The notes under the pieces: generated by a model
The model's database searches: none
Seen by the model: the letters and a program-made list of their open reading frames with translations, nothing else
Told to the model about the DNA's origin: nothing
Part shown: piece after piece, positions 25,426 to 34,020 of the stretch
Layout of the letters: the number at the start of each line of letters is the position of its first letter
Position numbering within the stretch: the stretch's first letter is position 1
Made by a program: the position numbers and the translations under genes
DNA from: Planctomycetota bacterium
GTDB taxonomy: Bacteria > Planctomycetota > PLA2 > JAEUHO01
Direction: 5' to 3'
Length of the DNA: 64,000 nt
Assembly: GCA_030066775.1 (NCBI GenBank)
Contig: JASJAY010000073.1
Coordinates: 1 to 64,000 of the forward strand

Positions 25426-26795
25426 GCGCGCGCACGGCGCCCGTCACCGGCATCGGATCCGTCATGGGCCGGATGGTGCAGCCGCTGCTCCAGCGCTGGC
25501 GCGGCGAGAAGGCCTCCCGCTACGTGCCGTACTACGAGCGCTTCTTCCGCCGCACGCGGGAGGGGCTGCGGGCGCGCCACCTCCGCGATCTGCGGCGCAT
25601 CCTGGTCCACGCCGGCGAGACGTGTCCCTTCTATCGCGAGCGCTTTCGCGCCCACGGCTTCGACCCGCGGCGCGTGCCGCTGCCCGAGGGTCTCACGGAG
25701 ATCCCGAGCCTCGCGCGCATCGACATCGTGGAGCGCTACGAAGACATGGTCTCGCTCGCCTACGACCGCGAGCGCCTCATCACGCGCAAGACGGGCGGCA
25801 CCACGAACGTGCCGATCCCCTTCTATCAGGACCGCGAAGCCATCGCGCGCAAGACGGCACTCACGCAGGTCTTCCGCCGCGCCATGGGCTGGCACGTCGG
25901 CATGAAGCAGGCGTGGGTCTGGGGCGCGGCGCAGGACAAGCCCGCCAAGGAGCGCACCCCGTTCCACGCGCTGAAGGAGGATGCGATCCTGCGCCACGTC
26001 GAGCGCATCCTCGACATCGACTCGGGCAGCTTCTCGCCCGAGAGCCTGGACGCGAAGATCGAGGCGCTGCGTGCCTTCGACGCGGACGTGCTCCAGGGTT
26101 ACCCGGTGGCCACCGACCTGATCGCGCAGCGCGCGCTCGAGACTGGCGTCCGGCTGGACATCCCGGTCGTCGTGCTCACGGCCGAGCCGGTCCTCGAGAC
26201 GCACCGGCGCCGCATCGGCGAGGCCATGGGCGCGAACGTGCTCTCGTTCTACGGCTCGCGCGAGAACGGCTGGATCACGTACGACCATCCCGAGACGAAG
26301 GAGATGCTGATCAACACGGCCGGCGTCTTCCTCGAGACGAATCCGGAGACCGGCGAGATCTACGTCACCGACCTGCTCAACCGCGGCATGCCGCTGATCC
26401 GCTACGAGATCGGCGACGTGGGCGCGCTCTCCGACGCGCCCGCCCGCTGCGGCGCGCCGAATCCGGTGCTGGCCTCGATCGGCGGCCGCACGGCCGATGT
26501 GATCGTGCTGCCCTCGGGGCGCCTGATTCCCGGCGTCAACGCGGACTACCGCGGCCTCGTGCTGGACCCCCACGGCATCGTCGACGTCCAGATGGTCCAG
26601 AACGAGATCGGCGTGATGGACGTGTACTACGTCCCCGCAAAGGAGTTTCGCGAGGAGAACCTGCGCGTGTACATCGAACGGATGGACCGCATCTTCCTCG
26701 GCGAGCTGGAATGGCGCACCCACCCGGTGGAGCGCATCGAGCCCGAGCCCAACGGCAAGGTGCGGTGCATGATCAGCCGGGTGCCGCGCCCATGA
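25422..26795 (+). CDS. Second CapK/phenylacetate-CoA-ligase-family enzyme
   Basis: ANL-superfamily adenylating enzyme, 457 residues. The ATP motif is shifted to RKTGGTTNVPIPFY; adenine-binding FYGSRENGW and the C-terminal hinge region (LLNRGMPLIRYEIGDVG) are present. It is a paralogue of the protein at 22899-24218 but clearly diverged, so the two probably activate different acids or carriers. It lies in a tightly coupled run of four overlapping genes: GT2, this gene, GT4, deacetylase. Its role is inferred to be modification of the polysaccharide. Confidence 0.83.
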   Translation: MSARTAPVTGIGSVMGRMVQPLLQRWRGEKASRYVPYYERFFRRTREGLRARHLRDLRRILVHAGETCPFYRERFRAHGFDPRRVPLPEGLTEIPSLARIDIVERYEDMVSLAYDRERLITRKTGGTTNVPIPFYQDREAIARKTALTQVFRRAMGWHVGMKQAWVWGAAQDKPAKERTPFHALKEDAILRHVERILDIDSGSFSPESLDAKIEALRAFDADVLQGYPVATDLIAQRALETGVRLDIPVVVLTAEPVLETHRRRIGEAMGANVLSFYGSRENGWITYDHPETKEMLINTAGVFLETNPETGEIYVTDLLNRGMPLIRYEIGDVGALSDAPARCGAPNPVLASIGGRTADVIVLPSGRLIPGVNADYRGLVLDPHGIVDVQMVQNEIGVMDVYYVPAKEFREENLRVYIERMDRIFLGELEWRTHPVERIEPEPNGKVRCMISRVPRP

Positions 26796-28000
26796 CGCGC
26801 GTCCTCGTCATCGACGAAGCGCTGCCGCATCCGCCCGACTCGGGCAAGCGCATCCGCACGTGGGAGCTGCTTACGCGGCTCGCCAAGGACTTCGACGTGA
26901 CGCTCGCGTACCACGACGACGGCACGACGCCGGCCGCGGCCGTCGAGGCGACGCGCGACGCGCGCATCGAGCCGCTGCCCGTCCCGCGCAAGCCGCTCAA
27001 GAAGCACGGGCTGCGGTTCGCCTGGGACCTCCTGCGCAACATCCCCAAGCCCGTGCCCTACATGGTCATGGCGCACGCCACGAAGCCCATGCAGGCGGCG
27101 CTCCGCGAGGCCCACGAGCGCACGCCCTTCGACCTCGTGCACGTCGAGTGGACGCCCCTGGCCGCGAACGTGCCGCCGGGCCTGCACCGCCCCGTCTGTA
27201 TCTCGGCCCACAACGTCGAGGCCGACATCTGGCGGCGCTACTTCGAGAACGAGCGCTCGTTCCTCCGCCGCCGCTACATCGGGCTGCAGTGGAAGAAGGT
27301 CCGACGCTACGAGCGGGCGGCGCTCCGCGTCGCCGCCGCCGTCACGGCCGTGAGCGAGAAGGATGCGGAGCACATCAAGAGCTGGACCGGCAACGAGAAC
27401 GTGATCACGGTGCCCAACGGCGTCAACGCGTCGTACTTCGCCCCCGACCCGAAGGCCGAGGTCGACCCGAACGAGCTGTGCTTCGTGGGCTCGCTGGACT
27501 GGCGCCCCAACCTCGACGGCGCCACGTGGTTCCTCGACGAGGTCTGGAAACCGCTCACAGCGCTCCATCCCGAGGTCAAGCTGACGATCGTCGGCCGCAA
27601 CCCGCCGGCGTGGCTCACGGAGCGCGCTGCCGGCCTCGAGCGCGTGGCTGTACACGGCGACGTGCCCGACGTGCGTCCCTTCGTCCGCCGCGCCGCGATC
27701 TCGATCGTGCCCCTGCGCATCGGCGGCGGCTCGCGTCTCAAGATCCCGGAAGCGCTGGCGATGGAACGACCGGTCGTCTCTACGACGGTCGGTGCGGAGG
27801 GGCTCGACCTCGGCGACGGCCTCACCCTCGCCGACGGCGCCGAGGCGTTCGCCAAGGCGTGCGCCGACACGCTGGCAAATCCGGCCGCGGCCAAGGCGCG
27901 GGCCCTTCAAGGCCGCCAGCGCGCGCTCGCGTCACACGAGTGGGGCCGCATCGCGCCGATCCAGGCCGAGCTCTGGACGCGTCTGGGGACGGCGAGGTGA
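26792..28000 (+). CDS. Glycosyltransferase family 4
   Basis: GT-B glycosyltransferase, 402 residues. The N-terminus (VLVIDEALPHPPDSGKRIRTWELL) and the C-terminal PLRIGGGSRLKIPEALAMER motif resemble the sugar transferases described for exosortase-linked polysaccharide systems (Stp1/TIGR03087-like). VPNGVNASYF marks the interdomain loop. ATG overlaps the previous stop and its own stop is overlapped by the GTG of the next gene. Probably adds a sugar to the lipid-linked repeat unit in the cytoplasm. Confidence 0.88.
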   Translation: MTRVLVIDEALPHPPDSGKRIRTWELLTRLAKDFDVTLAYHDDGTTPAAAVEATRDARIEPLPVPRKPLKKHGLRFAWDLLRNIPKPVPYMVMAHATKPMQAALREAHERTPFDLVHVEWTPLAANVPPGLHRPVCISAHNVEADIWRRYFENERSFLRRRYIGLQWKKVRRYERAALRVAAAVTAVSEKDAEHIKSWTGNENVITVPNGVNASYFAPDPKAEVDPNELCFVGSLDWRPNLDGATWFLDEVWKPLTALHPEVKLTIVGRNPPAWLTERAAGLERVAVHGDVPDVRPFVRRAAISIVPLRIGGGSRLKIPEALAMERPVVSTTVGAEGLDLGDGLTLADGAEAFAKACADTLANPAAAKARALQGRQRALASHEWGRIAPIQAELWTRLGTAR

Positions 28001-28986
28001 AGCGCCTGGCCGAGACCCTGCTCTGCGCGCTCGGCTGGCCGCGCCGCTACCGCGAGCGGAACCGCCGCAAGCTGCTCGTGCTCATGTACCACGGTGTCTC
28101 GCGCACGCCGCTCAGGCCCTTCTGCTGGCACCAGCTGCCGGTCGATGCCTTCCGGCGTCAGCTCGCGTGGGTGCGCGAGCACTACAACGTGATTCCCTTG
28201 AGCGAGGCGGTGGCGCAGCTCGAGGCCGGCGCCCTGCCGGACCGCGCCGCCGCGATCACCTTCGACGACGGCTTCAAGAACAACCTCGACGTCGCGTTGC
28301 CGGTGCTCGAGTCGCTGGGCCTGCCGGCAACCATCTACCTCCCGACGAGCGTGATCGGCACGGACACGGCCCTCTGGCCCGACCGGCTCTACCTCGCCAT
28401 CGCCAAGACCAGCGTCTACACGCTCGACGCGACGGCGCTGGACCTGGGCACGCTGCCGATCCGTACCACGGCGGAGAAGGAAGCGGCGATCCAGGCGTGC
28501 TGGCACGCACTGAAGACGCGCGCACCCGAGGACGTCGACGCCTTCCTCGATGCCGCGGAAGCCGAGCTCGGCAAGCCCGACCGCCTCGGCGAGTTCGCGC
28601 TCCTCGACTGGGACGAGGTCAAGACGCTTGCGGCGTCACCGCTGATCGAGCTGGCGGCGCACACCGAGACCCATCCGATCCTCGCCCAATGCGACGACGC
28701 GCGCGTCGTGCGCGAGATCCACGGCTCGCACGAGGTTCTGCGGAAGGACCTCGGGATCGAGCCCACGACCTTCGCCTACCCCAACGGTCGCCTCGTGGAC
28801 TTCGACGAGCGCGCGCGCCGCGCCGTCACGGCGGAAGGCGTGGACTTCGCCCTGAGCACCGAGAACGGGCTCGTGGACGCCGAGAGCGACCGGCTCGCCC
28901 TGCCGCGCATGTGCATCGGCAGCGATCTCACGTTCTCGCGCTTCCGCCTGCTCGTGACCGGCGCCCTCGCGGGTCTGCGCGGCTAG
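27997..28986 (+). CDS. Polysaccharide deacetylase family protein (second)
   Basis: NodB-fold carbohydrate esterase, 329 residues. Motif 1 ITFDDGFKNN, motif 2 AAHTETHP (HxxxH type) and FAYPNGR as motif 3 are visible. An insertion of about 90 residues (about 120-210) separates motifs 1 and 2. The LMYHGVS opening is common in this group. GTG start (27997) overlaps the previous stop. Its TAG stop shares CTAG with the stop of the convergent ion channel gene. Two deacetylases in one locus suggest that the polymer contains N-acetylated sugars that are partly deacetylated. Confidence 0.87.
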   Translation: MKRLAETLLCALGWPRRYRERNRRKLLVLMYHGVSRTPLRPFCWHQLPVDAFRRQLAWVREHYNVIPLSEAVAQLEAGALPDRAAAITFDDGFKNNLDVALPVLESLGLPATIYLPTSVIGTDTALWPDRLYLAIAKTSVYTLDATALDLGTLPIRTTAEKEAAIQACWHALKTRAPEDVDAFLDAAEAELGKPDRLGEFALLDWDEVKTLAASPLIELAAHTETHPILAQCDDARVVREIHGSHEVLRKDLGIEPTTFAYPNGRLVDFDERARRAVTAEGVDFALSTENGLVDAESDRLALPRMCIGSDLTFSRFRLLVTGALAGLRG

Positions 28987-29690
28987 CGTCCGGCCTCCTC
29001 ATGCTGATGCATGATGTGCAGCGCCACGAGGCGCGCGATCAGGGTCACGAGATACAGCTGGCCGATCAACGCCTGGACGATGGCCAGCGAGCGCGCCGGA
29101 TGGGCCATCGGCGAGATGTCGCCATAGCCGAGCGTGGTGAGCGTGACGAAGCTGAAGTAGAGGCATTCGCTGCGCGCGTCGTCCATCCAGAGGTTGCCGG
29201 TCAGGCCACGGGGGTCGCTGGCGACGAGCTCGATGAGGTAGTAGAGGCCCCCGCAGAGGAACCCGATCAGCAGGTACACGCAGAGCGCTGCGAAGATGAC
29301 GTTCGCGTCCACGCGTTTGGCGTGGAGCACGTAGGCGAGGGTCGCGAACGCGAGGTAGCCGACGAACACGGCGGAGACTGCCGTGGCCGCGATGTCGAGC
29401 GCGTCGCTCACGACCGCCTGCTCGAGCCACGTCAGCACGATGGCGGCCGCCAGCAGGGCGACGCCCAGCATGCCCTGACGCCGCGTCCCCGCGACCGCCC
29501 ACAGGCCCGAGAGCACGGCGAGCGTCAGACCGACGACGAGGACGAGGCCGGGGAGCCCGCCGCGCTTGGGAAGCAGCGGCGGGACGAGCAGCGTCAGCAG
29601 CAGCACGAGGAAGAGCAGGCCGAAGCGGCTCTGCGCGGAGGCGCTCAGCATCCGCATCGCGGGACTCGTGCCGGTCGGACCCTCGACCAT
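28983..29690 (-). CDS. Two-pore-helix potassium-type ion channel with extra N-terminal membrane helices
   Basis: Predicted inner-membrane ion channel, 235 residues with about six hydrophobic segments. The pore is near the C-terminus: a short pore helix followed by the selectivity filter TLTTLGYGD, as in Ion_trans_2 potassium channels, then the final pore-lining helix. It lacks cytoplasmic RCK/TrkA-N or cNMP domains. The upstream co-directional gene, 17 bases away, encodes CBS domains, which could serve as a separate regulatory subunit. ATG 29688-29690 was chosen as the first Met before the helices. Convergent with the deacetylase gene. Confidence 0.85.
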   Translation of the reverse strand: MVEGPTGTSPAMRMLSASAQSRFGLLFLVLLLTLLVPPLLPKRGGLPGLVLVVGLTLAVLSGLWAVAGTRRQGMLGVALLAAAIVLTWLEQAVVSDALDIAATAVSAVFVGYLAFATLAYVLHAKRVDANVIFAALCVYLLIGFLCGGLYYLIELVASDPRGLTGNLWMDDARSECLYFSFVTLTTLGYGDISPMAHPARSLAIVQALIGQLYLVTLIARLVALHIMHQHEEAGR

Positions 29691-29707
29691 CCGCGCGCGT
29701 CCTCCCT

Positions 29708-30475
29708 TCAGGCCAGCAACCGCTCGGCGCGGTGCACCAGGTCGAGGATCGTATCCCAGGCGTTCGTGAGCAGCGCCTGCCCGTGCGCGAGATCGTTGCG
29801 CAGGCTCTCGACCCGGCGGAAAGCGCGCTGGCCGGCCTCGCGCGAGGGCAGGCCCATCTGCTCGCGCACCTTCTCGAGACGCAGCACGATGTGCACCTTG
29901 TCTCCGAACTGAAGGCAGTCGATCTCCTCCACCATGTGGCCGCGCCGACGGCGCTCTTCGGCGATGCGCTCGACGTGGCCGCGGCGGCCCTCGGAGATCT
30001 GAGCCTTCCACGCATCGCCCTCGAAGCGCTTGCGGATCTCCTCCGTCAGCTTCGACTCGACGATGGTGATCATGCCGAAGAGCCACATACGCAGCGCCGG
30101 CTTCTCGAAGTCGCTCTTGGTGACGATCCACCCCACCTGGTCCACGGCCCCGACGAAGCAGGCGCCGCGCGAATCGACCGCACGCAGCGTCTCGAGCATC
30201 GGGGTCGACTCGGCCAGCACATCGTCGGCGCCGAATGCCTTCAGGTGCTCGAGGCAGGTGCCCCCCTCGAGGTCCGCGCGCTCGACGTAGCCGCCCACCA
30301 AGCCGCCGACACGCACACCGGCGACGTCGAAGTCACGCGCTTCGAGGAACGCGCGCACGTCGGCCGCCGGGCGGTCCGCGTCGAACGAGACCAGCGGCTC
30401 CGCGAGATCCATGACGGAGAAGCCCTCCGTGAAGAGCTTCTTGAGGCGGTCCGGCAGCGCGTGGATCCAGGGCAT
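29708..30475 (-). CDS. CBS-domain protein with C-terminal HEPN-like RNxxxH motif
   Basis: A 255-residue cytoplasmic protein. Residues about 15-125 look like a CBS-domain pair (ligand-binding, often adenosyl nucleotides): GFSVMDLAEPLVSFDADRPA and VLAESTPMLETLRAVDSRG are CBS-like starts. The C-terminal half is helical and ends with SLRNDLAHGQALL, where R226-N-D-L-A-H231 fits the RNxxxH signature of HEPN-domain RNases and nucleotide-transfer partners. I know of no named family with this order. It lies between the export lipoprotein gene (31 bases upstream) and the ion channel gene (17 bases downstream), so it may regulate either or act on RNA. A structural comparison is needed to confirm the HEPN fold. 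Confidence 0.65.
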   Translation of the reverse strand: MPWIHALPDRLKKLFTEGFSVMDLAEPLVSFDADRPAADVRAFLEARDFDVAGVRVGGLVGGYVERADLEGGTCLEHLKAFGADDVLAESTPMLETLRAVDSRGACFVGAVDQVGWIVTKSDFEKPALRMWLFGMITIVESKLTEEIRKRFEGDAWKAQISEGRRGHVERIAEERRRRGHMVEEIDCLQFGDKVHIVLRLEKVREQMGLPSREAGQRAFRRVESLRNDLAHGQALLTNAWDTILDLVHRAERLLA

Positions 30476-30506
30476 CGCGCCGACAGGTGTAGCCGACGCG
30501 GGCTCG

Positions 30507-31430
30507 TCAGTCGATGACGGCTACCGCCGTGATCACGTTCGCCGCGTTGCCGACGATGGCGCCGATCGGCGAGAGCAGCTGGTTGAGGCGGCGCGACCAG
30601 TCGGCCAGGTTCGTCGGATGGACGTAGACGAGGTCGCCGGGCCGCAGCTGCGTCATGCGGGCGCGCCCGCTGATGACCGACTCGGCGTTGACCGTGATGA
30701 CCTGGGGGCGCCCTGCGCTCGTCTCGCGGATGATGCGGACCGTACGCATGTTGGCGACGCCCTGGTTGAAGCCGCCGGCCTGGGTGATGGCTTCCCACAC
30801 GCTCATCTGGGCGGGCATGGCGATGGCGGCGGGCTTGGCCACCTCGCCGACGACGAAGACGCGGTCCTTCCAGATGCTGATCACGCGGATCGACACGCGC
30901 GGGTCGTTGAGGAACTCGGCGTACTTGTCGGTGAGCTCCGTGTGGACGGCGTCGATCGTGCGGCCGACGACGCGCACGTTGCCCACGGCCTTGGCGGGAA
31001 TGGTCCCGTCGCGAAGCACGCGGTGCGTCGTGGTGAGCTCCTTCTCGTTCCAGACGGAGACCTCGATCTCGTCGCCGACGGCGAAGGTGAAGGTGAAGTC
31101 GTCGTCCGCGGGCGGCGTGACCGGGGCAGCCGCGGGCGCGGGCGCAGCAGCCGGCGCCTCGACGACCGGCGGCGGCGCCAGGGGCGCGGGCGCGGGTTCG
31201 TCTGCGACGGGCGCGGCCACGGGGGTCGGCGCGGGCGCCGGTGCCGGTGCCTGCACGGGCTGCGCGGCGGCGCCGGCGGGCGCTTGCGCGATCGAGTAGG
31301 ACGGCGTGTTCGGCCCCATCGGACCAGCGCCTTGGACGCGTCCCGGTGTCGCGGCCTCGCATCCGGAGAGGATCAGGAGGGCCGGAGCGCACCACGAGAG
31401 GACCCGTCGCGCGTGCCTGTGCTGCAGCAT
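30507..31430 (-). CDS. Wza-like polysaccharide export lipoprotein
   Basis: Outer-membrane polysaccharide export protein, 307 residues. The leader ends in the lipobox LSGC (Cys 24). A linker of about 65 residues made mainly of Ala and Pro (about 45-110) follows; it is not usual in Wza. Then come the Poly_export domain (VGDEIEVSVWNEKELTTTHRVLRDG) and one SLBB domain (VFVVGEVAKPAAIAMP). GGGAG lies 7 bases before the ATG. With the Wzz, CpsD-like, Wzx and Wzy-like proteins it completes a Wzx/Wzy export route. It leads a three-gene minus-strand run with the CBS-HEPN and ion channel genes. Confidence 0.88.
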   Translation of the reverse strand: MLQHRHARRVLSWCAPALLILSGCEAATPGRVQGAGPMGPNTPSYSIAQAPAGAAAQPVQAPAPAPAPTPVAAPVADEPAPAPLAPPPVVEAPAAAPAPAAAPVTPPADDDFTFTFAVGDEIEVSVWNEKELTTTHRVLRDGTIPAKAVGNVRVVGRTIDAVHTELTDKYAEFLNDPRVSIRVISIWKDRVFVVGEVAKPAAIAMPAQMSVWEAITQAGGFNQGVANMRTVRIIRETSAGRPQVITVNAESVISGRARMTQLRPGDLVYVHPTNLADWSRRLNQLLSPIGAIVGNAANVITAVAVID

Positions 31431-31642
31431 GAGAAGCTCCCTACGCCTGCAATCGGTCCATTATGAGCGTGGGGGTACCGGATGCCCGTTTCCCGTGCGC
31501 GGGGAGGCCGAATCGCGACCGCTCCGGTCGCCCCGGACGATGCCGCCGTCACGTGTGTGTCGTGGGTGCTCGTAGGCGGTCCCGGGGCTTTCGCGGTAGG
31601 TTCTGCCGGCGCGCCCGTGCGGCGCCGCGCGGGAGGAGAGCG

Positions 31643-33013
31643 ATGCGAGGCAACGGACTTCGGCTGGCGGTGATCGTGGCACTGGTGGGGCTCCTGGCCT
31701 TGCCGACCCCGGCGGACGCCGACGAGCTCAGCGACGCGATCAAGCGTCTCAAGAGCGACGACACGCCGGCGCGCATGACGGCCGCGAAGCACCTCGGCCA
31801 GAGCGATGCGCCGGAGGCGTTGGCAGCGCTCCACGACGTCATGCAGAACGACGCCGGGCTGAAGAAGAACGAGAGCCTGTTCACGGCCGTGCTCAAGGCC
31901 ATCGGCCGCCACGGCGATCCGTCCTCCGTCGCGCTCCTGGCGGACAAGCCGTTCGACGGCGCCACGGTGAAGACGGTGCAGGCGCGCGTCTACGCGCTCG
32001 GCAACATCCGCAGCGCCGAGAGCGTCGACGCGCTCGTCTCCATGATGCAGAAGGGCGGTCCGTCGCGGCGCTCGGCCCGGGGGACCGTGGAGTTCCCGCT
32101 CATGCCCGACTTCCAGACGGCGCTCGCCGTCCTGACGGGCGAGAACGAGGGCACGTCGAAGGCAGCGTGGGCCTCGTGGTGGCGCGAGGAGAAGGACGGC
32201 TTCGAGGTCGAGCCGGAGCGCGAGGCGATCCCCAGCTTCCTGCGCGAGCGTTGGGAAGCGTTCTGGGGCGAGCCCTACGGGGACTCGGCGGTCGCCGATC
32301 CCTTCCCCCAATACGACTTCGTCATGGAGCCCACCAAGGACCAGATCGACGCCGCGGTCAAGGACCTCGACGCGGCGCGCAAGAGCAAGAACGCGGCGCT
32401 CATCCAGGCGGCCATCTACAAGAACATGCGCATCGTCGACAAGAAGGTGGTGCGCGCCATCCGCAAGGCGGCCCGCTCGAACAAGAGCAGCCGCACCGTG
32501 ATCAACGCGGCAATCGACGCGCTCGGCTGGATGCCCAGCAAGGACGCGCTCAAGGTGCTGCACTCGTCCTTCAAGCGCGCCCGCGACCTCTACAAGCACG
32601 AGGAGTACTACGCGGGCATCCTCAAGGCGATCGGCCGCCACGGGGACCCGTCGTCCGTGGAGCTCCTGTCGGACAAGCCGTTCCGCGGGCTCACCATGGC
32701 CTCGGGCCGTGCCCGCATCCTGGGCCTCTCCCGCATCCGCACGAAGGCGTCGGTCGAGGCGTTGATCAACGCAATGGCGTTGGGCGGCGGCGACCCGCGC
32801 GGGGCCCGCACCTCGGGCGGTCAGCCGTTCATGGGCGCGGCGCGCGTCGCGCTCGTGATCCTCACGGGCGAGGACCGCGGCACGTCCAAGCCGGCGTGGC
32901 AGTCGTGGTGGCGCGACAACAAGCGGACGTTCGAGGTCAGCCCCGAGCGGCCCGACATCCCGGCGCCCATGCAAACCGCCTGGGAGGAGTACTGGGAAGA
33001 GGCGTACAAGTAG
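31643..33013 (+). CDS. Secreted HEAT-type repeat protein with internal tandem duplication
   Basis: Exported protein of 456 residues with a cleavable leader (LAVIVALVGLLALPTPADAD). Two copies of a roughly 200-residue module follow. Matching blocks are LKAIGRHGDPSSVALLADKPF and LKAIGRHGDPSSVELLSDKP, then LTGENEGTSKAAWASWW and LTGEDRGTSKPAWQSWW. The helical modules resemble HEAT repeats and probably bind proteins. The same TG...W..WW signature occurs once in the vWA protein near base 2300. A strong GGAGGAGAG precedes the ATG by 3 bases. Function unknown; a periplasmic scaffold is plausible. Confidence 0.8.
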   Translation: MRGNGLRLAVIVALVGLLALPTPADADELSDAIKRLKSDDTPARMTAAKHLGQSDAPEALAALHDVMQNDAGLKKNESLFTAVLKAIGRHGDPSSVALLADKPFDGATVKTVQARVYALGNIRSAESVDALVSMMQKGGPSRRSARGTVEFPLMPDFQTALAVLTGENEGTSKAAWASWWREEKDGFEVEPEREAIPSFLRERWEAFWGEPYGDSAVADPFPQYDFVMEPTKDQIDAAVKDLDAARKSKNAALIQAAIYKNMRIVDKKVVRAIRKAARSNKSSRTVINAAIDALGWMPSKDALKVLHSSFKRARDLYKHEEYYAGILKAIGRHGDPSSVELLSDKPFRGLTMASGRARILGLSRIRTKASVEALINAMALGGGDPRGARTSGGQPFMGAARVALVILTGEDRGTSKPAWQSWWRDNKRTFEVSPERPDIPAPMQTAWEEYWEEAYK

Positions 33014-33022
33014 CCCGCCGTA

Positions 33023-33982
33023 TCACGCCCAGGACGCACCGCCGATGGTGCGGTTGATCACCCGCTCCACGTCGGCCGGCTTGAGCCGGCTGCCGCTGCC
33101 CCGGGGCGAGCCGCCGATCGTGTTGCTGCCCCCCCAGCCAAGAGGCCCGGCCTCGGTTCCCTCTGCCTCGTTCAGCGCCGCGTAGAGGCGAACCATCGGG
33201 AACCCGACGAAGGGCGACATGCGCCCGATCGTGTAGGTCCAGGCGCCGTCCGCGCGCTCGTTCACGGCGAGGAACGCGCGGATGCCGGCCGCGAAGAGCG
33301 CCGAGCGCGCATGCGGCCCGTGCTCCACGATCATGCGCCAGCCGGGCCCCCCGCCGATCTCCTCGTAGCGCGCGTCGAGGTCGATCGTCTGATGCGTCTC
33401 GTTGGCGCTGTGGTCGATGCGCTCGCAGACCTCGTCGATCAACGCGTGCATCGTGGGCCCGTCCATGCCGACCAGCCGCCCCTCGGTGCGCGCGCGCATG
33501 TAGGGCTCGAAGATCCAGGCCTGCTCGCGGATGCTCAACCGATCCGGGCTGACGGGATACGCGCCGCCGGTGCAGTCGAGGATGTCTTCGATGATGAGCA
33601 GCGTCGAGATGGACTTGCCCAGCAGCCCCACCTCGCTCGTGCGCTCCGGGTTCCCGAGCAGCCAGATCGCCAGGCACGTGTCCTGGTCGGCGTCGTTCAC
33701 GAAGACGTTGGCGAAGGGCCGCCCGTCCTTCGAGAACTCGTCGTAGAGCCCGAGCATGATCGCGAGGAAGACCTGCATGCAGGTGCTGCGCGTCGCCAGG
33801 CGATCGACACCGACGTGGTGGTCGAAGTTCGCATGCGGCCCCGCTTCCGAGAACGCCGGCGGCCCGATGACGTAGCCGTCGAGCGCGATCGAATACGGCG
33901 GCGCTTCGCGCTGGAAGGTCGCCCAGTCCATGCTGACCCCGGGCTGGACGTGCAGCTGGACGGGACCATGCGACCGGGTCAC
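33023..33982 (-). CDS. Uncharacterised protein with DHH-phosphoesterase-like motifs
   Basis: Protein of 319 residues without a leader. NFDHHVGVDRLATRSTC recalls the DHH motif of phosphoesterases, and FVNDADQDTC recalls the acidic DxDxD motif, but their order (DHH before the acidic motif) is reversed relative to classic RecJ/GdpP proteins. The assignment is therefore tentative. The C-terminus has a Gly/Ser-rich LGWGGSNTIGGSPRGSGSR segment that could bind a phosphorylated ligand. GTG 33980-33982 is chosen because GGGAGG lies 7 bases upstream. It sits directly downstream of the chemosensory operon on the same strand, 38 bases after the REC-PP2C gene, so it may be co-transcribed. Confidence 0.7.
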   Translation of the reverse strand: MTRSHGPVQLHVQPGVSMDWATFQREAPPYSIALDGYVIGPPAFSEAGPHANFDHHVGVDRLATRSTCMQVFLAIMLGLYDEFSKDGRPFANVFVNDADQDTCLAIWLLGNPERTSEVGLLGKSISTLLIIEDILDCTGGAYPVSPDRLSIREQAWIFEPYMRARTEGRLVGMDGPTMHALIDEVCERIDHSANETHQTIDLDARYEEIGGGPGWRMIVEHGPHARSALFAAGIRAFLAVNERADGAWTYTIGRMSPFVGFPMVRLYAALNEAEGTEAGPLGWGGSNTIGGSPRGSGSRLKPADVERVINRTIGGASWA

Positions 33983-34020
33983 GCGAACCTCCCTCCCCCT
34001 GGAGGAGGGATCATACCGCG

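Noticed and set aside
33983-34020. CCTCC/GGAGG hairpin after the REC-PP2C gene as a terminator
   Set aside because: Short, without a T-tract, and it contains the ribosome-binding site of the DHH-like gene, so termination there is doubtful.
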